Made by a program: the position numbers and the translations under genes | Notes under the pieces: generated by a model | Seen by the model: the letters and a program-made list of their open reading frames with translations, nothing else | Databases searched by the model: none | What the model was told of the DNA's origin: nothing | Shown: piece by piece, positions 49,289-58,714 of the stretch | How positions within the stretch are numbered: the stretch's first letter is position 1 | Layout: the number at the start of each line of letters is the position of its first letter | Source of the DNA: Mesobacillus jeotgali | GTDB lineage: Bacteria; Bacillota; Bacilli; Bacillales; Cytobacillaceae | DNA length: 64,000 bases | Reading direction: 5' to 3' | NCBI RefSeq assembly: GCF_002874535.1 | Contig: NZ_CP025025.1 | Location: forward strand, 3,247,312 to 3,311,311

Positions 49289-49342
49289 TGAATGAATCGT
49301 CATTCATATTTTTATAATAGTATTCACTCACATTTCTGTCAA
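49289..49342 (-). promoter_or_regulatory. fadR operon promoter with FadR box
   Basis: Minus strand TTGACA (49337-49342), exactly 17 bases, TATTAT (49314-49319). The palindrome TGAATGAATCGTCATTCA at 49289-49306 fits the B. subtilis FadR consensus TGAATGAMTANTCATTCA with one mismatch in the centre. It lies just downstream of the -10. Confidence 0.9.
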
Positions 49343-49387
49343 GGAAATGTGTTTCGGTTGGACAACCCTTCTTCATCAAAAAGAAAG

Positions 49388-49407
49388 AGCCGATTGAGGA
49401 GCCGGCT
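49388..49407 (-). terminator. fadD terminator
   Basis: Stem AGCCG / CGGCT with a ten-base loop, followed by CTTTCTTTTT on the minus strand. Short stem, moderate support. Confidence 0.6.
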
Positions 49408-49413
49408 TCAAAA

Positions 49414-51117
49414 TTAAGCTCTCTTCTGTTCATCTTCCTGTCTTTTCGCTTTTTCTTCATCAACTAATGCTCTTCTGAGAATTTTACCTACAGCAGTTTT
49501 AGGAAGTTCTTTCCTGAATTCAAATAATCTCGGCACCTTATATGCAGCAAGATGTTTGCGGCAATATTCATTCAGTTCTTCTTCTGTCGCTTGTGCACCC
49601 TCTTTAAGAACAATATATACTTTTACCGTTTCACCTCGGTAAGGATCTGGGATTCCTGCGGCCACAACCTCCTGGATCGCTGGGTGTTCATATAGGACTT
49701 CTTCAATTTCCCGTGGATAAATATTGAAGCCTCCGGCAATGATCATGTCTTTCTTCCGGTCGACAATATAGAAATATCCTTCCTCATCCATATACCCAAG
49801 GTCTCCAGTGAGCAACCATCCATCTTTAAGTGTTTGCTCTGTTTCTTCGGGCCTGTTCCAATATCCCTTCATTACTTGCGGGCCTTTGACAGCTATTTCT
49901 CCGATTTCACCCGGTGGCAGCGGTTCACCCGTTTCCATTGATAGGATGATTGAATCTGTATCAGGCCATGGTACTCCGATACTGCCTTTCACCCGTTTTT
50001 TATCCCAGAGGAAATTCGCATGAGTGACTGGCGACGATTCTGTAAGGCCATAACCTTCAACGAGCTTGCCTCCTGTTATCTCTTCGAACTTCTCCTGGAC
50101 CTCGGCAGGCAGAGGAGCTGAGCCGCTTATGCAGGAATCGATGGAAGACAGGTCATATTTTTTCAGGTCAGGGTGGTTCAGCAAACCGATATAAATCGTT
50201 GGTGCTCCTGGAAACAATGTAGGCTTCTGCTTCTGGATTGTCTTTAGTGTTGTTTCAGGGTCGAATTTTGGCAATAGGACCATTTTAGAACCTTGCATTA
50301 CGGATAGAATCAATACAGCTGTCATGCCATAAACATGGAAAAACGGCAGGATTCCAAGGACTGTTTCTTCACCCTCTTTGCATTTATACAGCCACGCATT
50401 GCTCATCGCTGCATTCGCAATCAGGTTTTTATGAGTCAGCATAACCCCTTTCGGAAACCCTGTTGTTCCGCCAGTATATTGTAATAAAGCCAAGTCTTCT
50501 TCAAAATCATAATCGTATTCTTTAATTTTACCGGCAGGCTGTTTCATAATTTCAGTGAAAAGGTGATTCTGGCCTTCATGCTTCACATTTACGATGATGC
50601 CATACTGTTTTTTCTGGATGAATGGATAGACAAGATTTTTCGGGAAAGGAAGATAGTCCTTGATAGCGGTTACAATTACATTCTCTAAATCCGTGTTTGC
50701 GATGACCTTGGAGACCCTTGGGAATAGGATGTCGAGCGTGATTATTGCCTTAGCACCAGAGTCCTTCATCTGGTATTCAAGCTCCCGTTCCATATACAGA
50801 GGGTTGGTTTGAACAACAATTCCCCCGGCCATCAGGATTGCATAGTAACTGATGATAGACTGAGGAGTATTCGGGAGCATGATCGCAACCCTGTCCCCTT
50901 TTTCAATTCCCAGGTCCTGCAAATAGGCAGCCAGTTTTTTCGCATAGTTGTAGACTTGCTTATACGTCAGCTCTTTGCCCATAAAGTGGATTCCCACCTT
51001 ATCAGGGTATTTCTCAGCAGTCTGCTTCAAATAGTCCTGGACCGTTGCTTGCTGAAGATCCAAATGAGCAGGTATTTCCGGAGGATATTGCGACAGCCAC
51101 GGCTTTTCTACTTCCAT
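49414..51117 (-). CDS. fadD: Long-chain-fatty-acid-CoA ligase
   Basis: AMP-forming acyl-CoA synthetase of 567 residues that activates fatty acids for beta-oxidation. The AMP-binding signature is LLQYTGGTTGFPKGVMLTH (about 208-226). Further motifs are EGYGLTESSPVTH, the hinge region GWLLTGDLGYMDEEGYFYIVDRKKD and the C-terminal KTAVGKILRRALV lysine. B. subtilis name lcfA. It has its own near-consensus promoter; I find no FadR box there, unlike the downstream fadR unit. Confidence 0.96.
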   Translation of the reverse strand: MEVEKPWLSQYPPEIPAHLDLQQATVQDYLKQTAEKYPDKVGIHFMGKELTYKQVYNYAKKLAAYLQDLGIEKGDRVAIMLPNTPQSIISYYAILMAGGIVVQTNPLYMERELEYQMKDSGAKAIITLDILFPRVSKVIANTDLENVIVTAIKDYLPFPKNLVYPFIQKKQYGIIVNVKHEGQNHLFTEIMKQPAGKIKEYDYDFEEDLALLQYTGGTTGFPKGVMLTHKNLIANAAMSNAWLYKCKEGEETVLGILPFFHVYGMTAVLILSVMQGSKMVLLPKFDPETTLKTIQKQKPTLFPGAPTIYIGLLNHPDLKKYDLSSIDSCISGSAPLPAEVQEKFEEITGGKLVEGYGLTESSPVTHANFLWDKKRVKGSIGVPWPDTDSIILSMETGEPLPPGEIGEIAVKGPQVMKGYWNRPEETEQTLKDGWLLTGDLGYMDEEGYFYIVDRKKDMIIAGGFNIYPREIEEVLYEHPAIQEVVAAGIPDPYRGETVKVYIVLKEGAQATEEELNEYCRKHLAAYKVPRLFEFRKELPKTAVGKILRRALVDEEKAKRQEDEQKRA

Positions 51118-51160
51118 ATTGTTGCCCCCTTATTTAAATTTTTTGAAAATTCTATCTCCC

Positions 51161-51189
51161 ATTATAATATAATGGTCTTTTTATGACAA
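51161..51189 (-). promoter_or_regulatory. fadD promoter
   Basis: Minus strand TTGTCA (51184-51189), 17 bases, TATAAT (51161-51166), about 45 bases upstream of fadD. Confidence 0.8.
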
Positions 51190-51358
51190 TTAGAATAGTT
51201 TTTTGGTGGTTTATAGGGACAAACTCCCATATGCCTTACCTGTGTCTTATCCTTTCTTTCTTTTTAGATAAAAACAAATCGCTAACAAGGCGGTTTTCTA
51301 GTTTTTAAACAAAAGCTCTGTTGTTATCAATTTTGGTGTAGGTATTTGAATTCATAAA

Positions 51359-51535
51359 AGGAGAATTTCCGGCTATTGTACAAAATAGCGCTTATGAAGC
51401 AGAAATTAGCGGAGATATTCCGGTTAAGTGCTATAAAAAATTCAAAATTAAACGATTTGGAGTAAATAAACGGAAAAACTCCCCTTATTTTTAATGAAAT
51501 AAGGGGAGTTTCCAATTTAAACGGGATTTTTCCGA
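51359..51535. repeat. Degenerate dyad array, 51/61-bp spacing
   Basis: Dyads of the type CGGAnnnnnTCCG start at about 51359, 51410, 51471 and 51522, so the spacings are 51, 61 and 51 bases. Flanks share TTAG/TAAA before and TTA after. Units are much more diverged than in the two 52-bp arrays. Confidence 0.5.
51472..51513 (-). terminator. Terminator of the yshE unit
   Basis: Perfect 14-bp stem AACTCCCCTTATTT (51477-51490) with AAATAAGGGGAGTT (51497-51510), followed by TTTCC on the minus strand. It also contains one dyad of the 51/61-bp set. Confidence 0.82.
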
Positions 51536-51580
51536 TTATTTTTCAAATACTGTGAAATCAACCATCAGTGATATCAGATC

Positions 51581-51664
51581 CTATACAAAAAACATCATAT
51601 AGACAATGCCGACTAACAGGAATACTCCACATAGAATCAGCAATATTTTAGCCAGTTTTTCCAC
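51581..51664 (-). CDS. 27-residue single-helix membrane ORF
   Basis: Small ORF starting GTG (51662-51664), read MEKLAKILLILCGVFLLVGI then VYMMFFV. It is essentially one transmembrane helix with a Lys-rich start. AGGGGG lies about 11 bases upstream and overlaps the end of yshE (stop at 51683), so it would be translated from the same mRNA, upstream of the terminator. I do not recognise it. It could be a regulatory or stabilising micropeptide, or chance. Confidence 0.5.
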   Translation of the reverse strand: MEKLAKILLILCGVFLLVGIVYMMFFV

Positions 51665-51682
51665 TCTTTTTAGATCCCCCTG

Positions 51683-52087
51683 TTAAATTCCTGCTCCGAT
51701 GATATAAGACAGGCCGATAGAAATGACCATGGATATCAGGCCTACTGCGCGGTTGTCGTTCTCTATTTCTTTATCAATGTTGAACTTTGGTGTCAGGAAC
51801 TCAAAAATAAAGTATCCAATCAAAAGCAAGACGAAGCCGAAAACTCCCCAGCTGATCATCGTGAGCAGTGAGTCATGCTGATTGATGGAATAGCGGAATA
51901 TATTGGCTACACCGAAGATTTTCCCGCCGGTGGCCATCGCAACGGAAATATTCCCTTTTTTGATTTCTTCCCAGTTGCGGTATTTTGTCACCAGTTCAAA
52001 AACAGCCAGAAATACGACGATGCAGAGAATCGAGACACTATAATAACCAGCTGTAACTATATATTCATTTTCCCAAAAATGATCCAT
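51683..52087 (-). CDS. yshE: DUF350 membrane protein YshE
   Basis: Predicted membrane protein of 134 residues with four helices (about 14-34, 48-68, 76-98, 112-132). The start is the ATG at 52085-52087, seven bases after GGGAGA; an ATG two codons earlier is too close to it. The DUF350 pattern is visible: MATGGKIFGVANIFRYSI and ENDNRAVGLISMVISIGL. The function of the family is not established. It lies 84 bases past mutSB, as in B. subtilis. Confidence 0.87.
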   Translation of the reverse strand: MDHFWENEYIVTAGYYSVSILCIVVFLAVFELVTKYRNWEEIKKGNISVAMATGGKIFGVANIFRYSINQHDSLLTMISWGVFGFVLLLIGYFIFEFLTPKFNIDKEIENDNRAVGLISMVISIGLSYIIGAGI

Positions 52088-52171
52088 ATCCATTCTCCCT
52101 GAAAAGATTTTACCCCACTGCCTATTATAAAGTGTTGTGACGGGGATTTACATTGTTTTGCATGCGTAACT

Positions 52172-54529
52172 CTACTTGAATTCTACTACAGTCACGCCTG
52201 TTCCACCTTCACCAGCATCTCCAAATCTTATTTTCTTCACTGACCGATGGTTGCGAAGGTATTCCTGGACTCCCTGTCTCAATGCCCCGGTTCCTTTTCC
52301 GTGGATGATATTGACTCTTGGGTAACCGGCAAGCAATGCATCATCGATATATTTTTCTACTCTCATGAGGGCATCTTCATAACGCTCTCCTCTAAGATCA
52401 AGCTCAAGTCCCACGTGAAAGTCCTTGCCTTTAACAATGGCTAATGGTTTTGTTTCTACCTGCTTAGGAGAGTTGATATATTCCATATCCGTTTCTTTCA
52501 CCTTCATCTTGAGAATGCCAATCTGTACTTGCCATTCTTTAGCACTAACGCGTTCAACAAGATGTCCTTTTTGATCAAAGGTCAGAACCTTGACCTCATC
52601 CCCTGGCTTGAACTCGTGTTTTGCCTGTTTCGCTTTGCCTCCGCCTTTTTTCACCTGATTGAGCTCAGGAGTCGCCTCGCTCAGGCGTCTTTTGGCATCG
52701 ATCAATTCATGCTCTTTGATCTCGGCACCTTTATCAAGTCGCAGCTTCCGAAGGTCACGGATGATTTCTTCCGCTTCTTCTTTCGCTTTTTCCAAGATTG
52801 ATGCAGCTTTTCCTTTTGCCTTTTCGGCTAATTCATCTTTCTTTTGATAATACTCCGCCATCTGTTTTTGCAAATCCTCATGCAGATGTGCTGCATCTTT
52901 CAACAGCTGGTGTGCTTCTTCGCGGTCTCTCTCCGCCTGCTTACGGCTGGACTCAAGGGAAGCAATCATGTTTTCGACCTCATTGCTGTCCGCGCTGATA
53001 TAGGATCTTGCTGTAGTAATGACAGATTCTTTCAATCCTAATCTCTTGGAAATTTCAAAAGCATTACTTCGGCCTGGTACGCCAATCAGTAGTTTATAAG
53101 TCGGGCTCAATGTTTCTACATCGAATTCTACGCTGGCATTGGTGACGCCTTCCCGATTGTATCCATAGGCCTTTAGCTCTGGATAGTGGGTTGTCGCGAT
53201 CACTCTTGCACCTCGCTGATAAACTTCGTCCAGTATTGAAATCGCCAGTGCTGCACCTTCCTGAGGATCAGTGCCCGCACCAAGTTCATCGAATAGCACA
53301 AGGCTATTGTGGTCAACCTTTTCAAGGATTTCCACGATATTGACCATATGGGATGAAAAAGTACTCAAACTTTGCTCGATCGACTGTTCATCACCAATAT
53401 CTGCATAAACTGACCCAAATACAGCTACTTCTGATCCGTCAAGAGCAGGAATCTGCAATCCTGCCTGGGCCATTAGCGTACAAAGTCCGACTGTCTTCAA
53501 AGTAACGGTTTTACCCCCGGTATTCGGACCGGTGATGACAATCGTCGTATAATCACTCCCTAAAGAAACACTGTTCGGAACAACTTCATCCATCGCGATC
53601 AGTGGATGTCTTGCCTGGAAAAGGTTGATACGGCCCTCATCATTGACGATAGGCTTTGAGCCCTTGATTTTGCTCCCATATCGCGCTTTCGCAAACATAA
53701 AATCAAGCTCGCCCATAATGCTCACGATTTCCATTAGCTCATCATGATGGTCGGCGGTAAATGCCGAAAGCTCTGAAAGGATTCTTTCGATTTCCTGCTG
53801 CTCTTTCACCCTGATGCTCTGAAGTTCATTATTCAGCTGGACAACAGATTGCGGCTCAATGAACAGAGTCTGCCCGGAAGAACTTTGATCATGGATGATA
53901 CCGCCATAATGCGAGCGATATTCCTGTTTTACAGGAATGACAAATCGATCGTTCCTGATGGTGATGATGGCATCCGATAGCATTTTTGAGGCGTTGGATG
54001 AGCGAATCATGCTCTCCAATTTTTCACGTACTCTTGCTTCTCTCATGCGCATTTGATGTCGAAGTGACCTTAGTGCTTCACTTGCACCGTCAAGAACCTC
54101 GCCGCCTTCATCGATCGCGTTTCTGATCGATTCTTCCAAATTCGCAAGGACGATGATTCCCTCTGTATAGCTCAATAAGATGGGAACCTCGGTAACTTCC
54201 TGCAAATCATCGACAAATCGCTTCATTTGTCTGCTGGCATGGACAGTGCTTGCCACCTGAACCAGTTCACTTGGACTGAGCATACCTCCGATTTGCGCCC
54301 TTTTTACATGCGGCCTTATATCATGAATACCACCTAATGGTACATTACCTTTTAGTCTTAGAACCTTGGCTGCTTCATCTGTTTCTTCCTGTAAACGGGA
54401 TACTTCCGAAAAATCAACGGAAGGCATCAACGCAATTGCTCTTTCCCGTCCTAATGAGGATGAGACATGTTCTATCAGCTGATTCCTGATTTTATCAAAT
54501 TCAAGTGTTTTCAAAACTCGCTGTTGCAC
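52172..54529 (-). CDS. mutSB: Endonuclease MutS2
   Basis: MutS-family ATPase of 785 residues; in Bacillus it acts on recombination intermediates and on collided ribosomes. The start is GTG with AAGGAGG upstream. The clamp/core precedes the ATPase with Walker [14 protein letters not shown] (about 332-344) and [17 protein letters not shown] long coiled coil lies at about 520-640. The C-terminal Smr domain carries [11 protein letters not shown] and HGKGTGALR. Confidence 0.97.
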   Translation of the reverse strand: MQQRVLKTLEFDKIRNQLIEHVSSSLGRERAIALMPSVDFSEVSRLQEETDEAAKVLRLKGNVPLGGIHDIRPHVKRAQIGGMLSPSELVQVASTVHASRQMKRFVDDLQEVTEVPILLSYTEGIIVLANLEESIRNAIDEGGEVLDGASEALRSLRHQMRMREARVREKLESMIRSSNASKMLSDAIITIRNDRFVIPVKQEYRSHYGGIIHDQSSSGQTLFIEPQSVVQLNNELQSIRVKEQQEIERILSELSAFTADHHDELMEIVSIMGELDFMFAKARYGSKIKGSKPIVNDEGRINLFQARHPLIAMDEVVPNSVSLGSDYTTIVITGPNTGGKTVTLKTVGLCTLMAQAGLQIPALDGSEVAVFGSVYADIGDEQSIEQSLSTFSSHMVNIVEILEKVDHNSLVLFDELGAGTDPQEGAALAISILDEVYQRGARVIATTHYPELKAYGYNREGVTNASVEFDVETLSPTYKLLIGVPGRSNAFEISKRLGLKESVITTARSYISADSNEVENMIASLESSRKQAERDREEAHQLLKDAAHLHEDLQKQMAEYYQKKDELAEKAKGKAASILEKAKEEAEEIIRDLRKLRLDKGAEIKEHELIDAKRRLSEATPELNQVKKGGGKAKQAKHEFKPGDEVKVLTFDQKGHLVERVSAKEWQVQIGILKMKVKETDMEYINSPKQVETKPLAIVKGKDFHVGLELDLRGERYEDALMRVEKYIDDALLAGYPRVNIIHGKGTGALRQGVQEYLRNHRSVKKIRFGDAGEGGTGVTVVEFK

Positions 54530-54593
54530 AAAAATTTCCTCCTTCTTCTTTAGCGAAGGTACTTTTATTAGGCTCCTTTGCGAAATAAGCCCT

Positions 54594-56315
54594 TTATTGA
54601 TTACGGCCGTGCAGGAAATCCAGCAATCCGTTCAGATCCAATGCATTGAGGACGGATGATTCCTTGATCCAGCCTTTTCTGGCGGCTGTTACGCCTATAT
54701 CCATATGCTCTAGTGTATCCACTTTATGCGCGTCTGTATTGATGACAAGCTTGACACCTTCATCCTGAGCTTTCCTTAAATACTCTGATGCCAGGTCAAG
54801 TCGGTTCGGATTCGCGTTCAACTCAAGTGCTGTATTCGTTTCTTTTGCCAGCTTGATCAGCATATCGATATCAACTGAGTATCCCTCACGACGGCCGATC
54901 AGCCTGCCAGTTGGATGCGCGATGATATCAACATGAGCATTCACCAGAGCAGTCTTCAAACGGTTCATGATTTTTTCGGTTGGCTGGGAAAAAGAAGAAT
55001 GGATCGATGCAATGACCAAGTCGAGTTCTGCTAGCAGATCATCTTCAAAATCCAATGAACCATCTGGTAAAATATCCATTTCAATTCCTGTCAAAATTGT
55101 GAAATCATCGAATTTCTTGTTCAGTTCCTTCACTTCTTCAATTTGCTTCCGCAGGCGTTCCGGCGTCAGCCCGTTCGCTACCTTCAAATAATGGGAATGG
55201 TCTGTGATTGCCATGTATTTATAGCCTCTCGCGATACACTCCCTTGCCATTTCCTCGATTGAATGGCCGCCATCGCTCCACGTTGAATGCATATGAAGGT
55301 CGCCTTTAATTGACTCCAGTGTGATGATTTTCAAATCTTCTTTATATAACTCGACTTCCGAGCCGTCTTCCCTTAACTCTGGCGGAATGAAAGGAAGGCC
55401 GAAATACTGATAAAATTCCTCTTCCGATTTGAATGTGGTGACTTCACCTGTTTCTACATTCTCTACACCGTATTCGCTGATCTTTTCTCCTTTTTCCTTC
55501 GCTAACTGCCGCATTCTTACATTATGGTCTTTTGAACCAGTGAAGTGATGGAGCGCAGTTGCGAATTCTTCAGGATCGACAAGGCGGAAGTCCACATTCA
55601 CATCATAGTCCAGGCCAAGTGTGACAGAAACCTTGGTATCTCCAGCTGCGATAACCTCTTTTATTTTCGGCAGTTTGACCAGCTCGTCCTTCACCGCCGT
55701 TGGATTTTTAGAAGCAATGATGAAATCCAGATCCTTGATTGTCTCTCTCATCCTCCTCAAGCTTCCTGCTTTTGAAAATTGTTCGATTCCCTCTATCTTT
55801 TGAAGATATGATTCAATTAATTCCGCAACCGGGAGCATATATGCAAGCGGCAGTCTATCCGGCCTTGTGCCAAAGTTTTCAATTGCCGCAAGAATCTTTT
55901 CTTCGCTCTTCTTGCCAAAGCCTGCAAGGTCACGAATTTTACCTGACTTCGCAGCCTCCTCCAAGTCGTGGATGCCTTCTACTCCCAGTTCCTTGTATAG
56001 CTTGGCGATCTTTTTCCCGCCCATTCCTGGCAGCTGCAAGAGTGGGATCAGCCCGCTCGGTACTTCTTCCTGCAATTCTTTCAGCTCAGTTGATTGCCCT
56101 GTCTCCATGAATTCCTGAATGACTCCGGCTGTTCCTTTGCCGATTCCTTTGAGTTCAGTCAACTCGCCCATTTCTGACATACTGCGCTCATCTCCCTCAA
56201 GAGCAGCAGCAGCCTTGCGGAATGCAGAGACCTTGAATGGGTTTTCACCTTTTAATTCCATATATGTAGCGATCGTTTCAAGTAATTGTACGATATCCTT
56301 TTTATTTACAGACAC
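54594..56315 (-). CDS. polX: DNA polymerase/3'-5' exonuclease PolX
   Basis: Base-excision-repair polymerase of 573 residues. The start is GTG 56313-56315 ([23 protein letters not shown]) with AGGTGG five bases upstream. A frame open for another 66 codons is unlike the family and is rejected. The N-terminal Pol-beta-like part has HhH motifs ([31 protein letters not shown]) and the palm DLDFIIAS with VNVDFRL-type aspartates. A C-terminal PHP nuclease domain ([12 protein letters not shown]...) spans about 335-570. Confidence 0.96.
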   Translation of the reverse strand: MSVNKKDIVQLLETIATYMELKGENPFKVSAFRKAAAALEGDERSMSEMGELTELKGIGKGTAGVIQEFMETGQSTELKELQEEVPSGLIPLLQLPGMGGKKIAKLYKELGVEGIHDLEEAAKSGKIRDLAGFGKKSEEKILAAIENFGTRPDRLPLAYMLPVAELIESYLQKIEGIEQFSKAGSLRRMRETIKDLDFIIASKNPTAVKDELVKLPKIKEVIAAGDTKVSVTLGLDYDVNVDFRLVDPEEFATALHHFTGSKDHNVRMRQLAKEKGEKISEYGVENVETGEVTTFKSEEEFYQYFGLPFIPPELREDGSEVELYKEDLKIITLESIKGDLHMHSTWSDGGHSIEEMARECIARGYKYMAITDHSHYLKVANGLTPERLRKQIEEVKELNKKFDDFTILTGIEMDILPDGSLDFEDDLLAELDLVIASIHSSFSQPTEKIMNRLKTALVNAHVDIIAHPTGRLIGRREGYSVDIDMLIKLAKETNTALELNANPNRLDLASEYLRKAQDEGVKLVINTDAHKVDTLEHMDIGVTAARKGWIKESSVLNALDLNGLLDFLHGRNQ

Positions 56316-56535
56316 GAAGTCCACCTGCCTTTTAAAATTACCGACCGGATTAAGCCGGAAGTAGTCATTGTCTTCTATTTTATAGAAAACAAGCCCCCCT
56401 GTGAAATCAAATGAAAAAATATATGATGATAAGTTATAGACAGCCTGAATATGTGCTGTGTTTATAGTATTTGGTGTTGCTGGTTTTTCCAGCCTCACAC
56501 TCGTTAGAATCATGAGAAATCGTTAAAAAAGAAAA

Positions 56536-56558
56536 AACTTCTCCGCAACAGAGAAGTT
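56536..56558 (-). terminator. zapA-cvpA terminator
   Basis: Stem AACTTCTC / GAGAAGTT followed by TTTTTTCTTTTTT on the minus strand. It overlaps the cvpA stop codon. Confidence 0.88.
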
Positions 56559-57099
56559 ATGCAGCCATGTATTCAATCCAAAGTTGTTTAATTTGCTGGG
56601 AAAATACTGGGGTATTTTTTATGATGTTTTCGGCTAGAATTGAATCGTTCAGTGGTCCCTGGATCGCCTGGATTGGCAGTAAAGCAGCGATGTAGAGAAC
56701 AATAAATAAAAGCAGGTAAACTTCAACAAAGCCAAGGAACCCTCCTGCCCAAACGTTCAACTGCTTCAGGATTGGAAGGTGAGCCACAAAATCGAGCATC
56801 GAACCGATGATTTGAAGCAGGATTTTCACTGCGAAGAAGATTGCTGCAAATGCAATCGCGCGATAATATGCATCTTCTAAATTGGCATTTTCAAATAGAA
56901 GATTTAACGTCGCATTGCTTCCAAGATTCGGATACGGAATCCATAGAGTCAGCTTTGGCGCCAACTGGTCGTAATATATGTACGCAACGATGAAGGCTGC
57001 GATGAATCCAGCCAAATGGATGGTTTGCAGGATGAACCCCCTCTTCAATCCTACAATGAAGCCAACAAGCAAAATAGCTAATACAGCAAGATCAAGCAT
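56557..57099 (-). CDS. yshB: CvpA-family membrane protein YshB
   Basis: Predicted membrane protein of 180 residues with four helices (about 1-20, 25-45, 78-100, 115-140). The N-terminal pattern DLAVLAILLVGFIVGLKRGF is typical of the CvpA/colicin V production family. Molecular function is not established. It starts seven bases after the zapA stop, as in B. subtilis. Confidence 0.9.
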   Translation of the reverse strand: MLDLAVLAILLVGFIVGLKRGFILQTIHLAGFIAAFIVAYIYYDQLAPKLTLWIPYPNLGSNATLNLLFENANLEDAYYRAIAFAAIFFAVKILLQIIGSMLDFVAHLPILKQLNVWAGGFLGFVEVYLLLFIVLYIAALLPIQAIQGPLNDSILAENIIKNTPVFSQQIKQLWIEYMAA

Positions 57100-57106
57100 G
57101 CTTTTT

Positions 57107-57370
57107 TCAGTCCTTTAACCTTTTAATTTCCGCTTCGAGCGATTCAACACGATCTTTCATTTTTATGTAATCATTAACGGCATTCACAGCAGTTAATACA
57201 GCTAATTTACTAGTATCAAGTGAAGGATTCGCTGAGCCGATCTCACGCATTTTATCGTCTACCATCGAGGCAATGAGCCGGATATGGCTGGTGCTTTCTG
57301 TGCCGACGATCGTATATTGCTGTCCGTATATATCGACAGTCGACTTATTTTTTTTTGTGTCTGACAACAT
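57107..57370 (-). CDS. zapA: Cell division protein ZapA
   Basis: FtsZ-ring-bundling protein of 87 residues. The N-terminal ZapA domain ([13 protein letters not shown]..., [15 protein letters not shown]) is followed by a C-terminal coiled coil ([19 protein letters not shown]). The start ATG has GGGGG upstream. It is divergent from rnhC and cotranscribed with yshB. Confidence 0.95.
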   Translation of the reverse strand: MLSDTKKNKSTVDIYGQQYTIVGTESTSHIRLIASMVDDKMREIGSANPSLDTSKLAVLTAVNAVNDYIKMKDRVESLEAEIKRLKD

Positions 57371-57508
57371 TTATGCCCCCATTCATAAGAATCCTATTTT
57401 ATACTATAACATGAACGTAAAAAGCTGGGAAGTATTTGCCTGTCAGATCTGTATGATTTATGGAAGAATATGTCTAACTATGAAATGTAAAACAGGGAGT
57501 GTAATGCA

Positions 57509-58438
57509 ATGGGAAACAGTGTCCTTCAAAAAAGTCCGGAAGAAATCAAAAAGATGAAAGAGTATTACAGTAAGTTTCTTATTGATAAGCTTCCGCCTGG
57601 CAGCGTTTTCGCCGCCAAAACACCTTCCTGCGCAATCACTGCCTATAAATCAGGAAAAGTATTGTTCCAGGGAAAAGATGGGGAGACCGAGGCAGCCAGG
57701 TGGGGAACGGCCCTAGCGCCTTCTGCTAAAAAAGCAGCTGCACCAATTCCAGGCTCCCATTTACCAAAGAATATTGGCGAGATTTCCATCATCGGTTCAG
57801 ATGAAGTGGGAACTGGCGATTATTTCGGTCCGATCACAGTCGTCGCAGCCTATGTCAGACGGCAGGATATACCTGTATTGAAGGAGCTTGGGGTGCAGGA
57901 TTCAAAGAATCTCAAGGATGATAAAATCATCGAAATCGCCAAGCAGCTCGTAACCTTTTTGCCGCACAGCCTGCTGACACTGCATAATGAAAAGTACAAC
58001 CAAATGCAAATGAAAGGCATGTCACAGGGCAAGATGAAAGCTCTGCTGCATAACCAGGCGATCCACCATGTTCTTGAAAAAATCGCCCCTGAAAAACCTG
58101 AAGCGATTTTAATCGATGAATTTGCAAAAGAGCAGATTTATTACGCCCATTTAAAAGGGCAAAAGAAGATTATCAGGGAAAACGTTTTGTTCAGCACAAA
58201 AGCAGAAGGAATTCACCTGGGAGTGGCTGCAGCGTCGATGATCGCCCGCTACGCGTTTGTCCGCCATTTCGAGAACCTCAGCAAACGCGCAGGATTCACG
58301 ATACCAAAAGGTGCTGGCGCTGCTGTTGATAAAGCGGCTGCAAGGCTGATCCTTGAAAAAGGGACAGAAGTACTGCCAGAATTCGTTAAGCTGCATTTTG
58401 CCAATACTGAAAAAGCGAAGAAGATCGCGAGGGTTTAG
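57509..58438 (+). CDS. rnhC: Ribonuclease HIII
   Basis: Removes RNA from RNA-DNA hybrids; 309 residues. A TBP-like N-terminal domain (about 1-85) distinguishes it from RNase HII. The catalytic acidic residues lie in IIGSDEVGTGDYFGPI (about 93-108), VQDSKNLKD and ILIDEFAKE. The start ATG has AGGGAGTG seven bases upstream. One of only three plus-strand genes here; convergent with pheT. Confidence 0.96.
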   Translation: MGNSVLQKSPEEIKKMKEYYSKFLIDKLPPGSVFAAKTPSCAITAYKSGKVLFQGKDGETEAARWGTALAPSAKKAAAPIPGSHLPKNIGEISIIGSDEVGTGDYFGPITVVAAYVRRQDIPVLKELGVQDSKNLKDDKIIEIAKQLVTFLPHSLLTLHNEKYNQMQMKGMSQGKMKALLHNQAIHHVLEKIAPEKPEAILIDEFAKEQIYYAHLKGQKKIIRENVLFSTKAEGIHLGVAAASMIARYAFVRHFENLSKRAGFTIPKGAGAAVDKAAARLILEKGTEVLPEFVKLHFANTEKAKKIARV

Positions 58439-58476
58439 GTCGATATTGCTGGAAAAAATGAGTTGTTTTTTCCAGT

Positions 58477-58581
58477 TCGCCAAATTATAGCAACTTTTCG
58501 CGGAATCACATGTGTTTTTCGCGGAATCATAGCAAACTTTCGCGGGAATCTACGGCATTATCGCGGAATTCAATCGGGTTT
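58477..58581. repeat. 21-bp tandem array between rnhC and pheT
   Basis: The motif TCGCGGAATC starts at 58498, 58519, 58540 and 58561, exactly 21 bases apart, with a diverged first copy TCGCCAAAT at 58477. The second half of each unit is variable. It lies between convergent genes. Isolated CGGAAT and GCGAAAT copies at 58600-58680 are off this register. Confidence 0.88.
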
Positions 58582-58681
58582 CCCCCCTGTAACTCTATTT
58601 CAAACGGAATCCTTTTTTATTCCACGGCGTATGCACGATAATTCGCCGGGTTTTCTCACAGATCTTAGCGAAATTCACATT

Positions 58682-58709
58682 AAAAAGGCAGCCCGCAGGC
58701 TGCCTTTTT
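58682..58709. terminator. Bidirectional terminator between rnhC and pheT
   Basis: Stem AAAAAGGCAGCC / GGCTGCCTTTTT with loop CGCA; T-runs on both strands. Confidence 0.92.
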
Positions 58710-58714
58710 CTAAT

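Larger units (their letters stand above)
51118..51580. other. fadD upstream region
   Basis: This 463-base gap has no convincing gene. It holds the fadD promoter (51161-51189), a strong hairpin terminator (51472-51513) that should end the yshE unit, and a set of CGGA...TCCG dyads spaced 51 or 61 bases apart. Confidence 0.75.
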
